This document shows positions 33,011 through 44,812 of a DNA stretch of 64,000 nucleotides, in pieces. The position numbers and the translations under genes were made by a program. The stretch is from assembly GCA_037179515.1 (NCBI GenBank), contig JAXCGZ010007641.1:62001-126000 (forward strand), written 5' to 3'. The notes beneath the pieces are model-generated. The model was given only the letters and a program-made list of their open reading frames with translations. It did no database searches and was not told the DNA's origin. The stretch's first letter is position 1; every line of letters begins with the position of its first letter. The stretch is from Halocaridina rubra. Its lineage: Eukaryota; Arthropoda; Malacostraca; Decapoda; Atyidae.

Positions 33011-34731
33011 CTGTGGCAATGATTGGGCTTATGTACCCTGTCTTGCTGGGTCGTGCACTGAACCTAGTTTCTAGTTTTCAGGCCATCCTCTACCATAAGG
33101 ACATTTCTCGTTATAACTTCCCTCGGGGGAAGTCACATGAAGCCATTTCAGCAGCAACTCCTGGCCTCGATGCCAAGAATTTGGACAATTCTCTGACTGA
33201 CTCCATTGAGTCTGCTGCAGTTAGTACACGTAATGTGGAACGCGGAGAGTTTCCCACTCCTTTACCAGATGATGCACCTCTAGAGCCATTGAAGTCCCAT
33301 CCAGACTTTGCCAAATTGCAGCAAGATTGCCCCAGCCTCAAATGCTGGATGCAGCAGGCCACCGAGGGAAGGACCTTCACAGTGAGAGGAGGAGGCCAGA
33401 TCACTTACGCCCTTGAAGATGGAGTACTTTGTAGGCATGTGACTAAAGAAGGCCACACCTTTAAACAGTTGGTGGTGCCCGCTTCATTGCGCCGCCAGGC
33501 TATGTATGTGGCACACCATTCACCTCTGAGTGGACACAGAGGCAAAGCAAAAAACTCGGCACGTCCTTCAGAAGGCTTTTGCATGGCACCGGTACCGAAA
33601 GTTCCCATGGGGATAACTAAGCTCTCAATGGAGCCGTTTTCCAAGGTCGCTATTGACATATTAGGTCCTATTAATCCAGCTTCGTCCACGGGGAAACAGT
33701 TTCTCTTGGTATACGTCGACCTGGCAACAAGGTACCCAGATGCAGTGCCACTGTCTTCTATCACGACTGAAGCAGTCACTCATGCCCTATTTGAATTCTG
33801 CTCCAGTGTTGGCTTTCCTGAGTAGGTCACTTCAGACAATGGAAGTCAGTTTACAAGTAGGCACTTTGAGGCTTTCTGTAACCTTTTAGAAATGAAGCAC
33901 ATTCGTACGAGTGTCTATCATGCCCAATCAAATGGAGCATGCGAACGCTATAACGGGACATTGAAGCGATGCTTGCGCAAGCTAGTGATACATATACCTA
34001 GGCAGTGGGACAAGTACGTCCCTGCTGCACTTTTCTCCTTCAGAGACACGCTCCACTACACTACTGGATACTCGCCTTTCGAGCTGATTTATGGTCATAC
34101 GGTCAGAGGCCCAGTGGAATTCTTTGCAGAATGTTGGGATTCACCTACCATCGAAGATTATGATAGGGATGTCCATGAGTATATTTTGAAATTTTCGTCT
34201 CACCTCAAAAAGGCTTGGAAAACTGCACAATTAGCCATTAAGGGTCACCAGCAGACTGCCAAGCTCCTCTTTGACAAGCGTGCCCGGTGTCGTGCCCTGA
34301 CACCCGGAGATCGAGCTCTGTTACTTCTCCCAACCGATACTCACAAGCTAATGCTACGCTGGAAAGGACCGTACACTGTGGTACACCTGGTGACCCCTGA
34401 CTATTATGTGCTAAATGTTGATGGCAATAACAGGCTGAACCTATATTGTGAGGACCCGGAGGCCCACTGTGATCCTGCGCTGGCACTCTCAGCAACCCCT
34501 GTAGATGCCCTCAGCATCAACAGAACCTCCGAGGCTGCAGCAACACAGGTGCTCCATTATAGCCACCCCTTACCTCCTATATTGGAATACTCCACCCTTG
34601 CAGTGGAGACAGACTTACAGGAGTGGAGTTTTTCGGAAGAAGCCCCTCTGGCCGCAGCCACCACACTTATAATTGAAGACATAAGCTTATCTTTTGATGA
34701 TGTTAAGGATACTGCCATTCCCACACACTAA
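33011..34731 (+). pseudogene. Gypsy I integrase with GPY/F-like module (copy 1)
   Basis: Frame 1 continues from protease through the linker RYNFPRGKSHEAISAATPG to the zinc domain (HHSPLSGHRGKAK, about 33510-33550). An extra A and a 76-bp deletion (about 33550-33585) remove the CPVC half; together they restore the frame. Core: VAIDILGPI (first Asp, about 33655), TSDNGSQF (second Asp, about 33830) and SNGACERYNGTLKR (Glu, about 33930). TAG at 33823-33825 is shared with the right-arm copy; copy 3 has CAG. The module LMLRWKGPYTVVH (about 34350-34390) fits GPY/F. The frame runs on into a linker and a TAA at 34729-34731. Integrase lies upstream of RT, the reverse of the usual Ty3/Gypsy order. Confidence 0.87.
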
Positions 34732-36135
34732 AAGGAAAGTGTAAGTAATTGCATTATTAACTCCAGACTGCAACCGAGTCAATGGGAACAGCTGAAAATG
34801 CTATTAGAGGATTATGAGAACGTCTTCAATGACCTCCCAGGCATTACCGCTACCCTTGAGCATCATGTCAGATTGACTGACCCAGAGCCATTTCGGCATT
34901 CCTATGGTCTTCCCCACCAGCTGTCCGTACGGCTGAAGGAAGATCTTGACACTTGGGTCTGCCTCGGAATAGTTGAAAAGAGCATTACGCCTTGGTGTTC
35001 ACCGTTACTCCCAGTGCATAAGCGAGATGGCAGTCACAGGTTCTGCCTTGACTGTCGTAAGCTTAACTCCCTTACCATCTTTGATGGAAAGCCCATTGCT
35101 GACGCTGAGCATATTTTTTCGTTGCTCTCCCAAGCCCGTTACCTGTCCAAGTTGGATCTGGACATTGGATTTTGGCAAGTCCCGCTGAGCGAGACTACCA
35201 AGCCTCTAACAGCCTTTTCCATAAGATATGGTCTATACCAGTTCAGGGTCATGCCATTTGGTATGGTAAATACCCCTGGCTGCTTCAGCAGACTCATGAG
35301 GATAGTACTACAGGATCTCGACAATATTTCGTGCTTTATAGACGACATCCTGATGCATTCTCAGGATTGGTCATCGCACTTCGAGACTCTCCGCTCGTCT
35401 GAACCAGCATGGAGTTCATTTATAACCTTCCAAATGTGAGATTGGTTTCACACAATTGCAGAATCTCGGCCACGTGGTCGGAGAAGGAGTTATGTCCCCT
35501 TTACATGACAGGGTACAAGCTATTAATGATATGGAGAAATCTGCTACTGTCACTCAACTGAGATCATTCCTGGGTAGTGTCGGCTACTACCAACGGTTCA
35601 TTCCACACTTTAATACTATCGCTGCCCCTTTGCAGCAAATAACCTCCTCAAAGCAAGGTAAAACCTCCCCTGTCCAATGGACAGATGAAGCGAAGAGAGC
35701 ATTTTTCAAGCTCTGAGAAGCATATGGCGGGTGAGCCAGTATTACAACTGGTAAACCCTGATTTCCCAATTATCTTGCAGACCGACGCCTCAGATGAAGG
35801 CCTGGGTGCCATGCACTTACAAGCCCGATCAGACAACTCAGCAGGAGTAGCTCCAGTGCGATATGCAAGCCGCAGGCTTCGCCCTGCAAAGTGAAATTAC
35901 TCCACCGTGGAGAAGGAAGCTCTAGCTGCATATTGGGCCATAAAGAAATTTGAAGTCCATCTGTATGGCCAACATTTTACATTGAGAACCGACCACCAAC
36001 CTCTCTTATATTTACAGACTGCAGGCAAGCTAAATCCTCACCTGAAAAGGTGGGCACTTTACTTGAATCTTTTCAAATTCACTGCCCAACATATTCATGG
36101 CAAGGACAATGACCTTGCTGATCTACTAAGTTGAC
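34732..36135 (+). pseudogene. Gypsy I RT and RNase H (copy 1)
   Basis: Same frame as the integrase up to 35439: LLEDYENVFNDLPG, EKSITPWCSPLLPVHKRDGS, CLDCRKLNS, LSKLDLDIGFWQVPL (motif A), FRVMPFGMVNTPGCF (motif B) and FIDDILMHS (catalytic YxDD, 35335 onward). The frame shifts near 35400-35440; the connection (LRSFLGSVGYYQRFIPHF) is in frame 2 at 35456-35716. RNase H is in frame 3: IILQTDASDEGLGA, TVEKEALAAYWAIK, LRTDHQPLLYL and GKDNDLADLLS. A TGA interrupts at 35892-35894. The coding region ends at TGA 36133-36135 and nothing resembling integrase follows before the LTR. Confidence 0.87.
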
Positions 36136-36825
36136 GGTCATTACCCTCAAATGAGGAAACTGGTGCTGTTAGCCTCAATTTGACTAGTCCATAAAGATTA
36201 CTTCTCTAATATGTTGTTTGTTTTTTATGTTTATCTTTTATGTCTTTAATACTGTACTATGTTTATTTTAGCGTACAAACGTTATTCCTAATGGAAGACG
36301 AAAAAGATGAAGAATATTTCTTTGATCGTAGTTTCATATTTCCCATTGTGGGACTCTGAAAGCTAGAACATGGTGGAAACATTTTAGTTTAGTGTTGAAT
36401 AGCTGAAACTGTTTTAAATCCAGTCGCCAATGTTAATGACGACTTGGTTCATGTTTTCCATTTGCATATTATGTATTTTTTTTGTATATGTTATTGCCTT
36501 ATTGCATGTGAAGCATTCTTAAACTTAAATATTGATATTCACTGATATCTAATTGTGATTTTGATTTTCTTTAAATTTGAATTTGATCACATTTCTTTCA
36601 TGTTTTGCATGTCATTTAATGTTTTGTTCATAAAACTTGTTCATTTTTCCTAATAGTGTGATATGTTCCAGTGGTGGATCCCAGTCTTATTGTTCATTTG
36701 TTCTTTTCCATGAGAAGGATATCTCATCCCTCATAATAACACTGAAGTCACCGTAACTTCCTCTGTTCTTTTTTTGCCTTCTGTAGTAGAATTTTGCTAA
36801 ATCAGTATTCTCTAGAAAGGGCCTT
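36136..36825 (+). other. Gypsy I 3' untranslated region and polypurine tract
   Basis: AT-rich stretch of about 690 bp with no open frame of note. It ends TCTAGAAAGGGCCTT directly before the LTR start TGTGAC; AGAAAGGG is a plausible polypurine tract. It has no counterpart elsewhere in the window because copies 2 and 3 do not reach this point. Confidence 0.6.
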
Positions 36826-37965
36826 TGTGACAAAGTGTTTTGCTCAACGTCACCAGAGGCTGTAAGATGCCTTATTAGCTAATTTGATAACTTGACTCTC
36901 ATTTTTCTAACTAAAAATAATTCCCACTTCTTGACTTTTGCAGATTATGATTATTTGCAATTTATATTTTAGCTTATAGCTAATTTTAAATATATCTTAT
37001 TTACTCTTCTTGTACGTGTAGAAGTATAGTCCTGATATAAAGCCTGCTCCTACCTGTCCACGTTTTCAGTGAGCCTATCAGATATGTTTTCTTTACAATT
37101 TTATTATGATAAAATAGCTCTTGCTGATAATTTTGTTATAAATTTCACCTTGCTGTTATGTCATTAGCCTGTCTAGATATATATCAGTAGCTTCTTTATT
37201 ATTTGAGTACTTAAATTCCGTCTCCTACAATGCAAAGAACGTTCTAGAGATTGTTTACCAGTAACCTAACTTTCCATTATTATTCTCGTTTTATTTTATT
37301 TGCTTCCACTTGTTGCACCTAAAATACTGTCTGTCCCTTGCATCTCTGCTATAATTACCTGCCAGGGAGCACCACTAAGGAAGTCCTTAAATGATATAAG
37401 AGCCAGTTACTGCTCTAGAAATATATCTTACAGATGACGTCACCAGGAGGGACATTGAAGCGTCCACATTTGGGGGCCAAACATCCCAGAGGCAGCATCT
37501 CGCCTCAGCAGTCAAGTTTATTTCAAACCTTATTTACGTGGCATCTTCACAGGAATTCATCTGGCACAGACAAGGTGAGGGATAGTGTATGGTAAAGCTC
37601 GTGGGTCAAGCAAATTGTGTTTCAGAAAATTAGTTGCATTCGTTACTGGCTAAATCCTACGAATTTTTTCTCAGATTCCATTCCCAACCAAATGAAATTT
37701 TGTAGATTACCTAACTGGAATCTCACTTGCCAAAGTTAATTCCTTAACCTGGAAATTAAACCTGATATACATTGTCAAGAAGTTTCTTTTCATTGAATGT
37801 GATAAATGAAAATCTCATCCTCTGAAGACTGGTTATGAGCCCGTAAAAATCTATCCCTTCGCCTAACAAACTCTAATTTCATTTCACCCCTTTCTGTCAT
37901 CGCAAATAAAGTGTTTTACATCAAAAACTCGTGAATAAAGCTATTTGCTATATAAATTGGAAATA
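36826..37965 (+). repeat. Gypsy I 3' LTR (LTR-c), truncated at palindrome joint
   Basis: Starts TGTGACAAAGTG and follows the other LTR copies for 1140 bp to ...AAATTGGAAATA, where the sequence changes at one base into antisense RT. This is the right part of the spacer between the palindrome arms. Confidence 0.85.
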
Positions 37966-39800
37966 GATGACCAATCCTGAGAATGCACCAGGATGTCGTC
38001 TATAAAGCACAAAACATTGTCGAGATCCTGTAGTACTATCCTCATGAGTCTGCTGAAGCAGCCAGGGGTATTTACCATACCAAATGGCATGACCCTGAAC
38101 TGGTATAGACCATATCTTGTGGAAAAGGCTGTTAGAGGCTTGGTAGTCTCGCTCAGCAGGACTTGCCAAAATCCACTGGCCAGATCCAACTTGGACAGGT
38201 AATGGGCTTGGGAGAGCAACGAGAAAATATGCTCAGCGTCAGCAATGGGCTCTCCATCAAAGATGGTATGGGAGTTAAGCTTACGACAGTCAAGGCAGAA
38301 CCTGTGACTGCCATCTCGCTTATGCACTGCCAGTAACGGTGAACACCAAGGCGTAATGCTCTTTTCAACTATTCCGAGGCGGACCCAAGTGTCAAGATCC
38401 TCCTTCAGCCGAACGGACAGCTGTTGGGGAAGACCATAGGAATGCCGAAATGGCTGTGGGTCAGTAAATCTGACATGATGCTCAAGTGTAGCGGTAATGC
38501 TTGGGAGGTCATTGAAGACATTCTCATAATCCTCCAATAGCTTGTTCAGCTGTTCCCATTGACTCGGTTGCAGTCTGGAGTTAATAATGCAATTACTTAC
38601 ACTTTCCTTTCGGTGTGTGGGAATGGCAGTATCCTTACCATCATCAAAAGCTAAGCTTATGTCTTCATTTGAGAGGGTGGTGGCTGTGGCCAGAGGGGCT
38701 TCTTCCGAAAAACTCCACTCCTGTAAGTCTGTCTCCACTGCAAAGGTGGAGTATTTCAATATAGGAGGTAAGGGGTGGCTGTAATGGAGCACCTGTGTTG
38801 CTGCAGCCTCGGAGGTTCTGTTGATGCTGAGGGCATCTACAGGGGTTGCTGGGAGTGCCAGCGCAGGATCCCAGTGGGCCTCCGGGTCCTCACAATATAG
38901 GTTCAGCTGGTTAATGTGGTATTTCCTGGTATTGCCATCAACACTTAGCACATAATAGTCAGGGGTCACCCGGTGTACCACATTGTACGGTCCTTTCCAG
39001 CGTAGCATTAGCTTGTGAGTATCGGTTGGGAGAAGTAACAGAGCTTGATCTCCGGGTGTCAGGGCACGACACCGGGCACGCTTGTCAAAGAGGAGCTTGG
39101 CAGTCTGCTGGTGACCCTTAATGGCTAATTGTGCAGTTTTCCAAGCCTTTTTGAGGTGAGACGAAAATTTCAAAATATACTCATGGACGTCCCTATTGTA
39201 ATCTTCGATGATAGGTGAATCCCAACATTCTGCCAAGAATTCCACTGGGCCTCTGACCGTATGACCATAAATCAGCTCGAAAGGCGAATATCCAGCAGTG
39301 TCGTGGGGCGTGTCTCTGAAGGAGAAAAGTGCAACAGGGACGTACTTGTCCCACTGCCTAGGTATATGTATCACTAGCTTGCGCAAGCATCGCTTCAATG
39401 TCCCGTTATAGCGTTCGCATGATCCATTTGATTTTAGCATGATAGACACTCGTACGAATGTGCTTCATTTCTAAAAGGTTACAGAAAGCCTCAAAGTGCC
39501 TACTTGTAAACTGACTTCCATTGTCTGAAGTGACCTACTCAGGAAAGCCAACACTGGAGCAGATTTCAAATAGGGCATGAGTGACTGCTTCAGTCGTGAT
39601 AGAAGACAGTGGCACTGCATCTGGGTACCTTGTTGCCAGGTCGACGTATACCAGGAGAAACTGTTTCCCCGTGGACGAAGCTGGATTAATAGGACCTAAT
39701 ATGTCAATAGCGACCTTGGAACATGGCTCCATTGAGAGCTTAGTTATCCCCATGGGAACTTTCGGTACCGGTGCCGTAGAGGTGGATTGACAGACAGGGC
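37966..39800 (-). pseudogene. Gypsy I integrase core to RT (copy 2)
   Basis: Minus strand. Integrase core begins VAIDILGPI (about 39715) and is stopped by the shared TAG (about 39537). After a short gap around 39450-39480 (the SDNGSQF and MKHIRTS region) a 500-codon frame runs 39449-37966: NGSCERYNGTLKR (Glu), the GPY/F-like LMLRWKGPYNVVHRV, YHINQLNLYCEDPE (a segment shortened in copy 1), the linker, and RT up to FIDDILVHSQDW. It is the best preserved proof in the window that integrase and RT lie in one frame, integrase first. It ends at the palindrome joint with a few non-native residues from LTR sequence. Confidence 0.87.
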
Positions 39801-41833
39801 AGGAGCCTACATATCTGTCTACCTCGGCGTACATGTTTGGCCATGCAAAAGCCTTCTGAAGGACGTGCCGAGTTTTTTGCTTTGCCTCTGTGTCCACTCA
39901 GAGGTGAATGGTGTGCCACATACATAGCCTGGTGGTGCAATGAAGCGGGCACCACCAACTGTTTAAAGGTGTGGCCTTCTTTAGTCACATGCCTACGAAG
40001 TACTCCATCTTCAAGGGCGTAAGTGATCTGGCCCCCTCCTCTCACTGTGAAGGTCCTTCCCTCGGTGGCCTGCTGCATCCAGCATTTGAGGCTGGGGCAA
40101 TCTTGCTGCAATTTGGCAAAGTCTGGACGGGACTTCAATGGCTCTAGAGGTGCATCATCTGGTAAAGGAGTGGGAAACTCTCCGCGTTCCACATTATGTG
40201 TACTAATTGCAGCAGACTCAATGGAGTCAGTCGGAGAATTGTCCAAATTCTTGGCATCGAGGCCAGGAGTTGCTGCTGAAATGGCTTCATGTGACTTCCC
40301 CCGAGGGAAGTTATAACGAGAAATGTCCTTGTGGTAGAGGATGGCCTGAAAACTAGGAACTAAGTTCAGTGCACGACCCAGCAAGACAGGGTACATAAGC
40401 CCAATCATTGCTAAAGCTGGGGCTTTTCCCTTGTAGTATTTGCAATCCAGGTTAATCTTACAGCAGCGTTGTATTTGGGGTGTTCCTTCAGCAACCCGCA
40501 CACGAACGACTTTGCCGGTAAAATCTTCATCCCTGACGAAGTTCTCGTCAACAAATATGCCATTGGCCCCTGTGTCGAGGGCTAACTCAACTTCCACACC
40601 ATTTATAGTTCCCAGACATTTTGGGATCACCTGCGGATTACCACATTCGGTGAATTCCACATTGGCAAGTTTGTACGTAGGTTCCTCGGCGTTATCCTCA
40701 GTGGCCCTTTCTGGCCTTATTTCTACAGCATGGGCCAAGTGTGTGGCTGGATGGCTTTGTGGGCCGCCGCTGTGTGAGGGAGCGTGGTGGCTCTTAGATT
40801 TTGGCTGAAAACCCTGGGAAGGAGGAGCAGAGTAATGGCCTTTGCCTCCTTTCTGGTGAGAATCATGGCTTGCTGCGGGGGAGATACAACTCTGAGGACG
40901 AACCTTGGAATCGGCCCTTCTTGCCCTCATAACATCACAGAGACGTACTCCAGGCTGGTTATGCTGGAGGTACTCGTCCACAGCGGCTAAACTTTTCTCG
41001 TAGTTGATCTCATCCTTAAGCTGAGTCCTTACATATGCAACAACATCTGGAGGATGTTCATTGGCAATTGCATCAAACATCAAGAACGCATACAACTTCT
41101 CACGAGGACACTTTGCAACCTGTAACCAATCATTAAAGAGGCGAGCCTTGCATTTGCCAAAGATACTACAGTTCTCCTCCTTCAATGGGAAAGCAGAAAT
41201 ATACCTAGCACGACACTCAGCTGGTGAAAGGTCCTGTGAGGCCAGGAGTGTGCTTTTAACTTTCTTATAGTCCCTCAGCTGCATTTGGTCGAGTTAATTG
41301 ACCAGGGCGAGCAGACGGGGTGGCATGCAGGCGAGCAGCCAACGACTCTTCTCAGCCTCTGTGCCTTCGTTAACTGCAGCAAGACTTTCGAAAGAGCGGA
41401 TGTAAGTATCAAGCGGTTGCCTGCCGTCGTCTTCGTATTTCGGTATTGGGGAGGGCCTCTCATGAGGCTGGTTTCCATTTCCAGTTGAAGGACCACTGTC
41501 TGGGAATCCCGCTTGAAGCCGAGCAAGCGCAAGCTCATGTTCACGTTGTGCTTGTGCCTCATCACGTTGTGCAAGCGCAAGCTCATGTTCACGTTGTGCT
41601 TGTGCCTCATCACATTGTGCAAGCGTAAGCTCATGTTCACGTTGTGCTTGTGCCTCATCACGTTGTGCTTGTGCCTCATCACTTGCTCTCTTCTCCAGCT
41701 TATCTCGGCGTTCAACCATCTTCTCATGAGCCCATTCGAAGAGCTTCTGCCCTGGGGAAAGACTGTATCTCTCACCCCTAGCAATCATTATTTCCAGGTA
41801 ACGCTACTCATCGAATGTTTCGATGGTTTCCAT
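39740..41833 (-). pseudogene. Gypsy I Gag, protease, integrase N-terminus (copy 2)
   Basis: Start on the minus strand at 41833. A TAG at 41806-41804 breaks the first codons. The coiled-coil stretch has three DEAQAQREHEL units (41690-41520), more than either other copy. A TAA at about 41294 stops the frame, which then continues to 39740. It holds the complete Gag core (DYKKVKSTLLASQDLSP to VDEYLQHNQPGVRL), ALDTGANGIFVDENFV with the protease Asp intact, and HHSPLSGHRGKAK. An extra A (run of six, 39878-39883) shifts the frame; the zinc domain end (NMYAEVDRYVGSCPVCQ) is read in the overlapping frame 39897-39535. The extra A is shared with copy 1 and absent from copy 3. Confidence 0.84.
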
Positions 41834-42047
41834 GTTTGTTTCCTTTGACTGCCTGTTTTTCATGGTGGTTTCCTAAGCAGCCAAAAATGAAGTGCCAAAA
41901 ACAACCACAAACAACCATATCTCTACAATAGTAGAAAAAAATGAAAGAACCACACAACACTAAGGAGAGAAAAAAATTCAACACCACAGTTCAAACTTAA
42001 ACGTAAAAGTGATCTCAAAACCTCACCATAAAAGTGACTCAAAATAC

Positions 42048-42600
42048 AATCAAGTGCAACAGCAGCAAAATGTTGCAAAACAGTGCATGAAACACTGGTA
42101 ATACAGAATGGCAGTCGTGCCTTCTTAACAGCAATATGCGGCAGTACCTGCGGTCATGGTGCAAATGAAAGGAATGAGCAACACAATCAAGTGCAACAGC
42201 AGCAAAATGTTGCAAAACAGTGCATGAAACACTGGTAATACGGGATGGCAGTTGTGCCTCCTTAACAGCAATATTTGGCAGTACCTGCTGTTGTGGTGCA
42301 AATGAAAGGAATGAGCAACACAATCAAGTGCAACAGCAGCAAAATGTTGCAAAACAGTGCATGAAACACTGGTAATACGGGATGGCAGTCATGCCTGCTT
42401 AACAGCAATACGTGGCAGTACTTACGGTTATGGTGCAAATGAAAGGAATGAGCAAGACAATCAAGTGCAACAGCAAGAAAATGTTGCAAAACAGTGCATG
42501 AAACACTGGTAATACAGGATGGCAGTAATGCCTGCTTAACGGCAATACGTGGCAGTACCTGCGGTTATGGTGCAAATGAAAGGAATAAGCAACAACGAAT
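42048..42600 (-). repeat. 137-bp tandem repeats in Gypsy I leader (copy 2)
   Basis: Reverse-complement partner of 30884-31436, again about four units (frames at 42125 and 42262 are 137 bp apart). The flanking leader (41834-42047 and 42601-43372) shows no gene. Confidence 0.85.
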
Positions 42601-43372
42601 TTTACTGACTAGCACCCAGTGCCAGAAAATACAAACAAGTACAGTATAGAGGTCGTGCCTGTGTATGAGCGAGTATATGGCAATACCCACAAATAAAATG
42701 TCGTAAGTAAAATTCTGGAGTGTTGTCAAAGGGCACAGATCCTATGCAAAATACACCAAAGATGAGCTAACGGCTTACTAGGCAGCCAGATTGCACATGT
42801 CTACTAGAAATGACAAAATTTATTTTCAAGTGACAACTCAGACACATGAAAGGCTTAGCCTAGGCTCGATAAATGACACCAAAGCTTTTCTTCCCAATGT
42901 ATGAGCAGTCAATGCTTGAATATAAAACACAATTTTCAGCAAAATACTTAATATGCTTACTCCCAATTCCTAAATCCCAAGAAAATATAAACAATACTTA
43001 ACAAGTATCACCCTTTAACGGATATATAAAACACGAGTGCTTTAAAACTCAATCTTATCATGCAAATAAATGAAATTTTAAATAACACGTCTTCTCGTCA
43101 TGCAAAATTTCCTAAGTCTGTTACCACATAATCTCATGAAGATTTCCTGAAATTTTGTTTACCACATGGGAAACAAGAAAATATTAGTTACCATAATTAA
43201 TTTTAAAAATAAAGAAAAAAATTCTGATCCGCAATGTCTCTAGCGATAAAATTTTCGTGTGCAGCCTATGATTCATTCATTTCAATAATCGAGCCAATGG
43301 TAATCAGGTTTCATGTGCAGTATTAAAGAGCAATATAAAAATAAATTTATTAAAATCAGTCTGTCTGTTCGG

Positions 43373-43390
43373 GTCCCTGTTCGGGTGCCA
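43373..43390 (-). promoter_or_regulatory. Primer-binding site, tRNA-Lys type (copy 2)
   Basis: Minus-strand TGGCACCCGAACAGGGAC, four bases inside LTR-b, with the same one-base change as copy 1. Confidence 0.8.
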
Positions 43391-43394
43391 ATAT

Positions 43395-44812
43395 TGTTGA
43401 GGGAATAGAGTGTGTTGTTAAGAATCTGTTTTACTAAGGGAACTCAAAGTACTGAGCTCGGTTAAGAGCTCTCAAACAGACAGGACGGATATTTGTACTT
43501 GAACACCCCACCCGTATACCACTACTCGGTTAAATGAAACTCAGAATTCAACTTTCATTTAGTTTTGGAAATGCAATGACATTAAAAGAATTGAATTAAA
43601 TTTTTAAATTAAATTTTATGAAATGCTGCCTCGAATCAAGTAGGTGGTGAGCACGATTTCGTTTCCCGGCACCACGGACGTATGCCAAGACTTTGGCCTC
43701 AACTCGACGATTACCTCTGTAACACAGGCAGAGTAGAATAGAGGACACTGCAATTGCAGGAACAGAAACGACACACTGTTAATAATGGGAAACTGAAAGC
43801 ATGAACACACATATAATGAGTTTCCAATATTATTCTACTGGATGAAAATATATTGGTTATTCAAAGCTAACCAGAAATATTTATGCTACCATAATAGCAT
43901 ACAAAATTATTAATTCTTTGCTGGTATTAAAGGAAAACAATTTACTCAAAATAAATAAAGAAGAAGCAAGGCAAATACTGTACTGTATGTATTCCTTAAA
44001 TTGTGGGCAACCACAAAAGTTACAATGCTTATTACTGATTTGCAATTAATATGGTAAAACACTCTATATATGATAAAGGAAGAATCTACGAGATAAATAC
44101 AGTATTCATTCACTTATAGTTATCAAGAACTGTTTGAAATGAAAAAGGGGGTGCAAAACCTCCATTTGAAATATTTGCAACTTATAACTCAAAACACTTT
44201 ATCCACTACATATGAAGAATTAACAAGATAAATACAGTATTCATTCATTAAATTGTGGTTAACAGGAAATATTTGCAAAGACAACAGGGTAAAATTACCT
44301 TTTAATTATTTGCAGCTTAACACGTTAGTTAAATGATTAATTATTTGCAATTTATATAGTGAATAGCTTTATTCACGAGTTTTTGACGTAAAACACTTTA
44401 TTTACGATGATAAAAAGGGGTGAAATGAAATTAGAGTTTGTTAGGAGAAGGGATAGATTTTTACGGGCTCATAACCAGTCTTCAGAGGATGAGATTTTCG
44501 TTTATCACATTCAATGAAAAGAAACTTCTTGGCAATGTATATCAGCTTTAATTATCTGTTAGTTTCACGGAAAAGGTGGAAAGGTAGGAGCAGCCTTTAT
44601 ATCGGGACTATACTTCTACACGTACAAGAAGAGTAAATAAGGTATATTTAAAACTAGCTATAAGCTAAAATATAAATTGCAAATAATCATAATCTGCAAA
44701 AGTCAAGAAGTGGGAATTATTTTTAGTTAGAAAAATGAGAGTTAAGTTACTAAATTAACTAATAAGGCTTCTAACAGCGTCAGGTGACTTTGAGCGAAAC
44801 ACTCTGTCAACA
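43395..44812 (-). repeat. Gypsy I 5' LTR (LTR-b right), internally deleted
   Basis: Partner of LTR-b left without Gypsy III. About 0.67 kb is missing: AGCTTTAATT is followed by a short ATCTGTTAGTTTCACGG joint and then GAAAAGGTGGAAAGG (about 44550-44580), while the left arm has the full sequence (22200-22890). The region matching the 169-bp duplication of the left arm is single copy here (about 43990-44155). Confidence 0.83.

Larger units (their letters stand above)
1..35375 (+). repeat. Left arm of giant imperfect inverted repeat
   Basis: Read in reverse complement, this arm matches 37966-56126 in the same nested element order: position 1 pairs with about 56126, 12079 with 54210, 13556 with 52732, 21961 with 44812 and 35375 with 37966. 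Paired short frames differ by only a few residues (for example 12489-12701 and 53588-53800 differ at one or two of 70 residues). Left-arm material with no partner is the I-type LINE plus BEL element (about 1378-12076) and Gypsy III (23456-29325). The arm may continue beyond the window. Confidence 0.9.
21961..37965 (+). mobile_element. Gypsy I copy 1 (Gmr1-like order), with nested Gypsy III
   Basis: Plus-strand LTR retrotransposon: 5' LTR (LTR-b, split by Gypsy III), tRNA-Lys-type primer site, leader with 137-bp repeats, gag-protease-integrase-RT-RNase H, 3' UTR, and a 3' LTR (LTR-c) that breaks off at the palindrome junction. It is inserted in Gypsy II gag. It is the only copy here showing the whole pol to RNase H, and so fixes the domain order. 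Confidence 0.85.
37966..44812 (-). mobile_element. Gypsy I copy 2 (right arm), RT-truncated
   Basis: Minus-strand partner of copy 1: LTR-b (43395-44812), primer site, 137-bp repeats, gag, protease, integrase and RT up to just after FIDDILVHSQDW. The rest of RT, RNase H, 3' UTR and 3' LTR do not exist on this side of the palindrome joint. Confidence 0.85.

Noticed and set aside
42048..42600. Possible CRISPR-like array
   Set aside because: Units are 137 bp and contiguous, with no short repeat/unique spacer pattern, and the context is eukaryotic retrotransposon.
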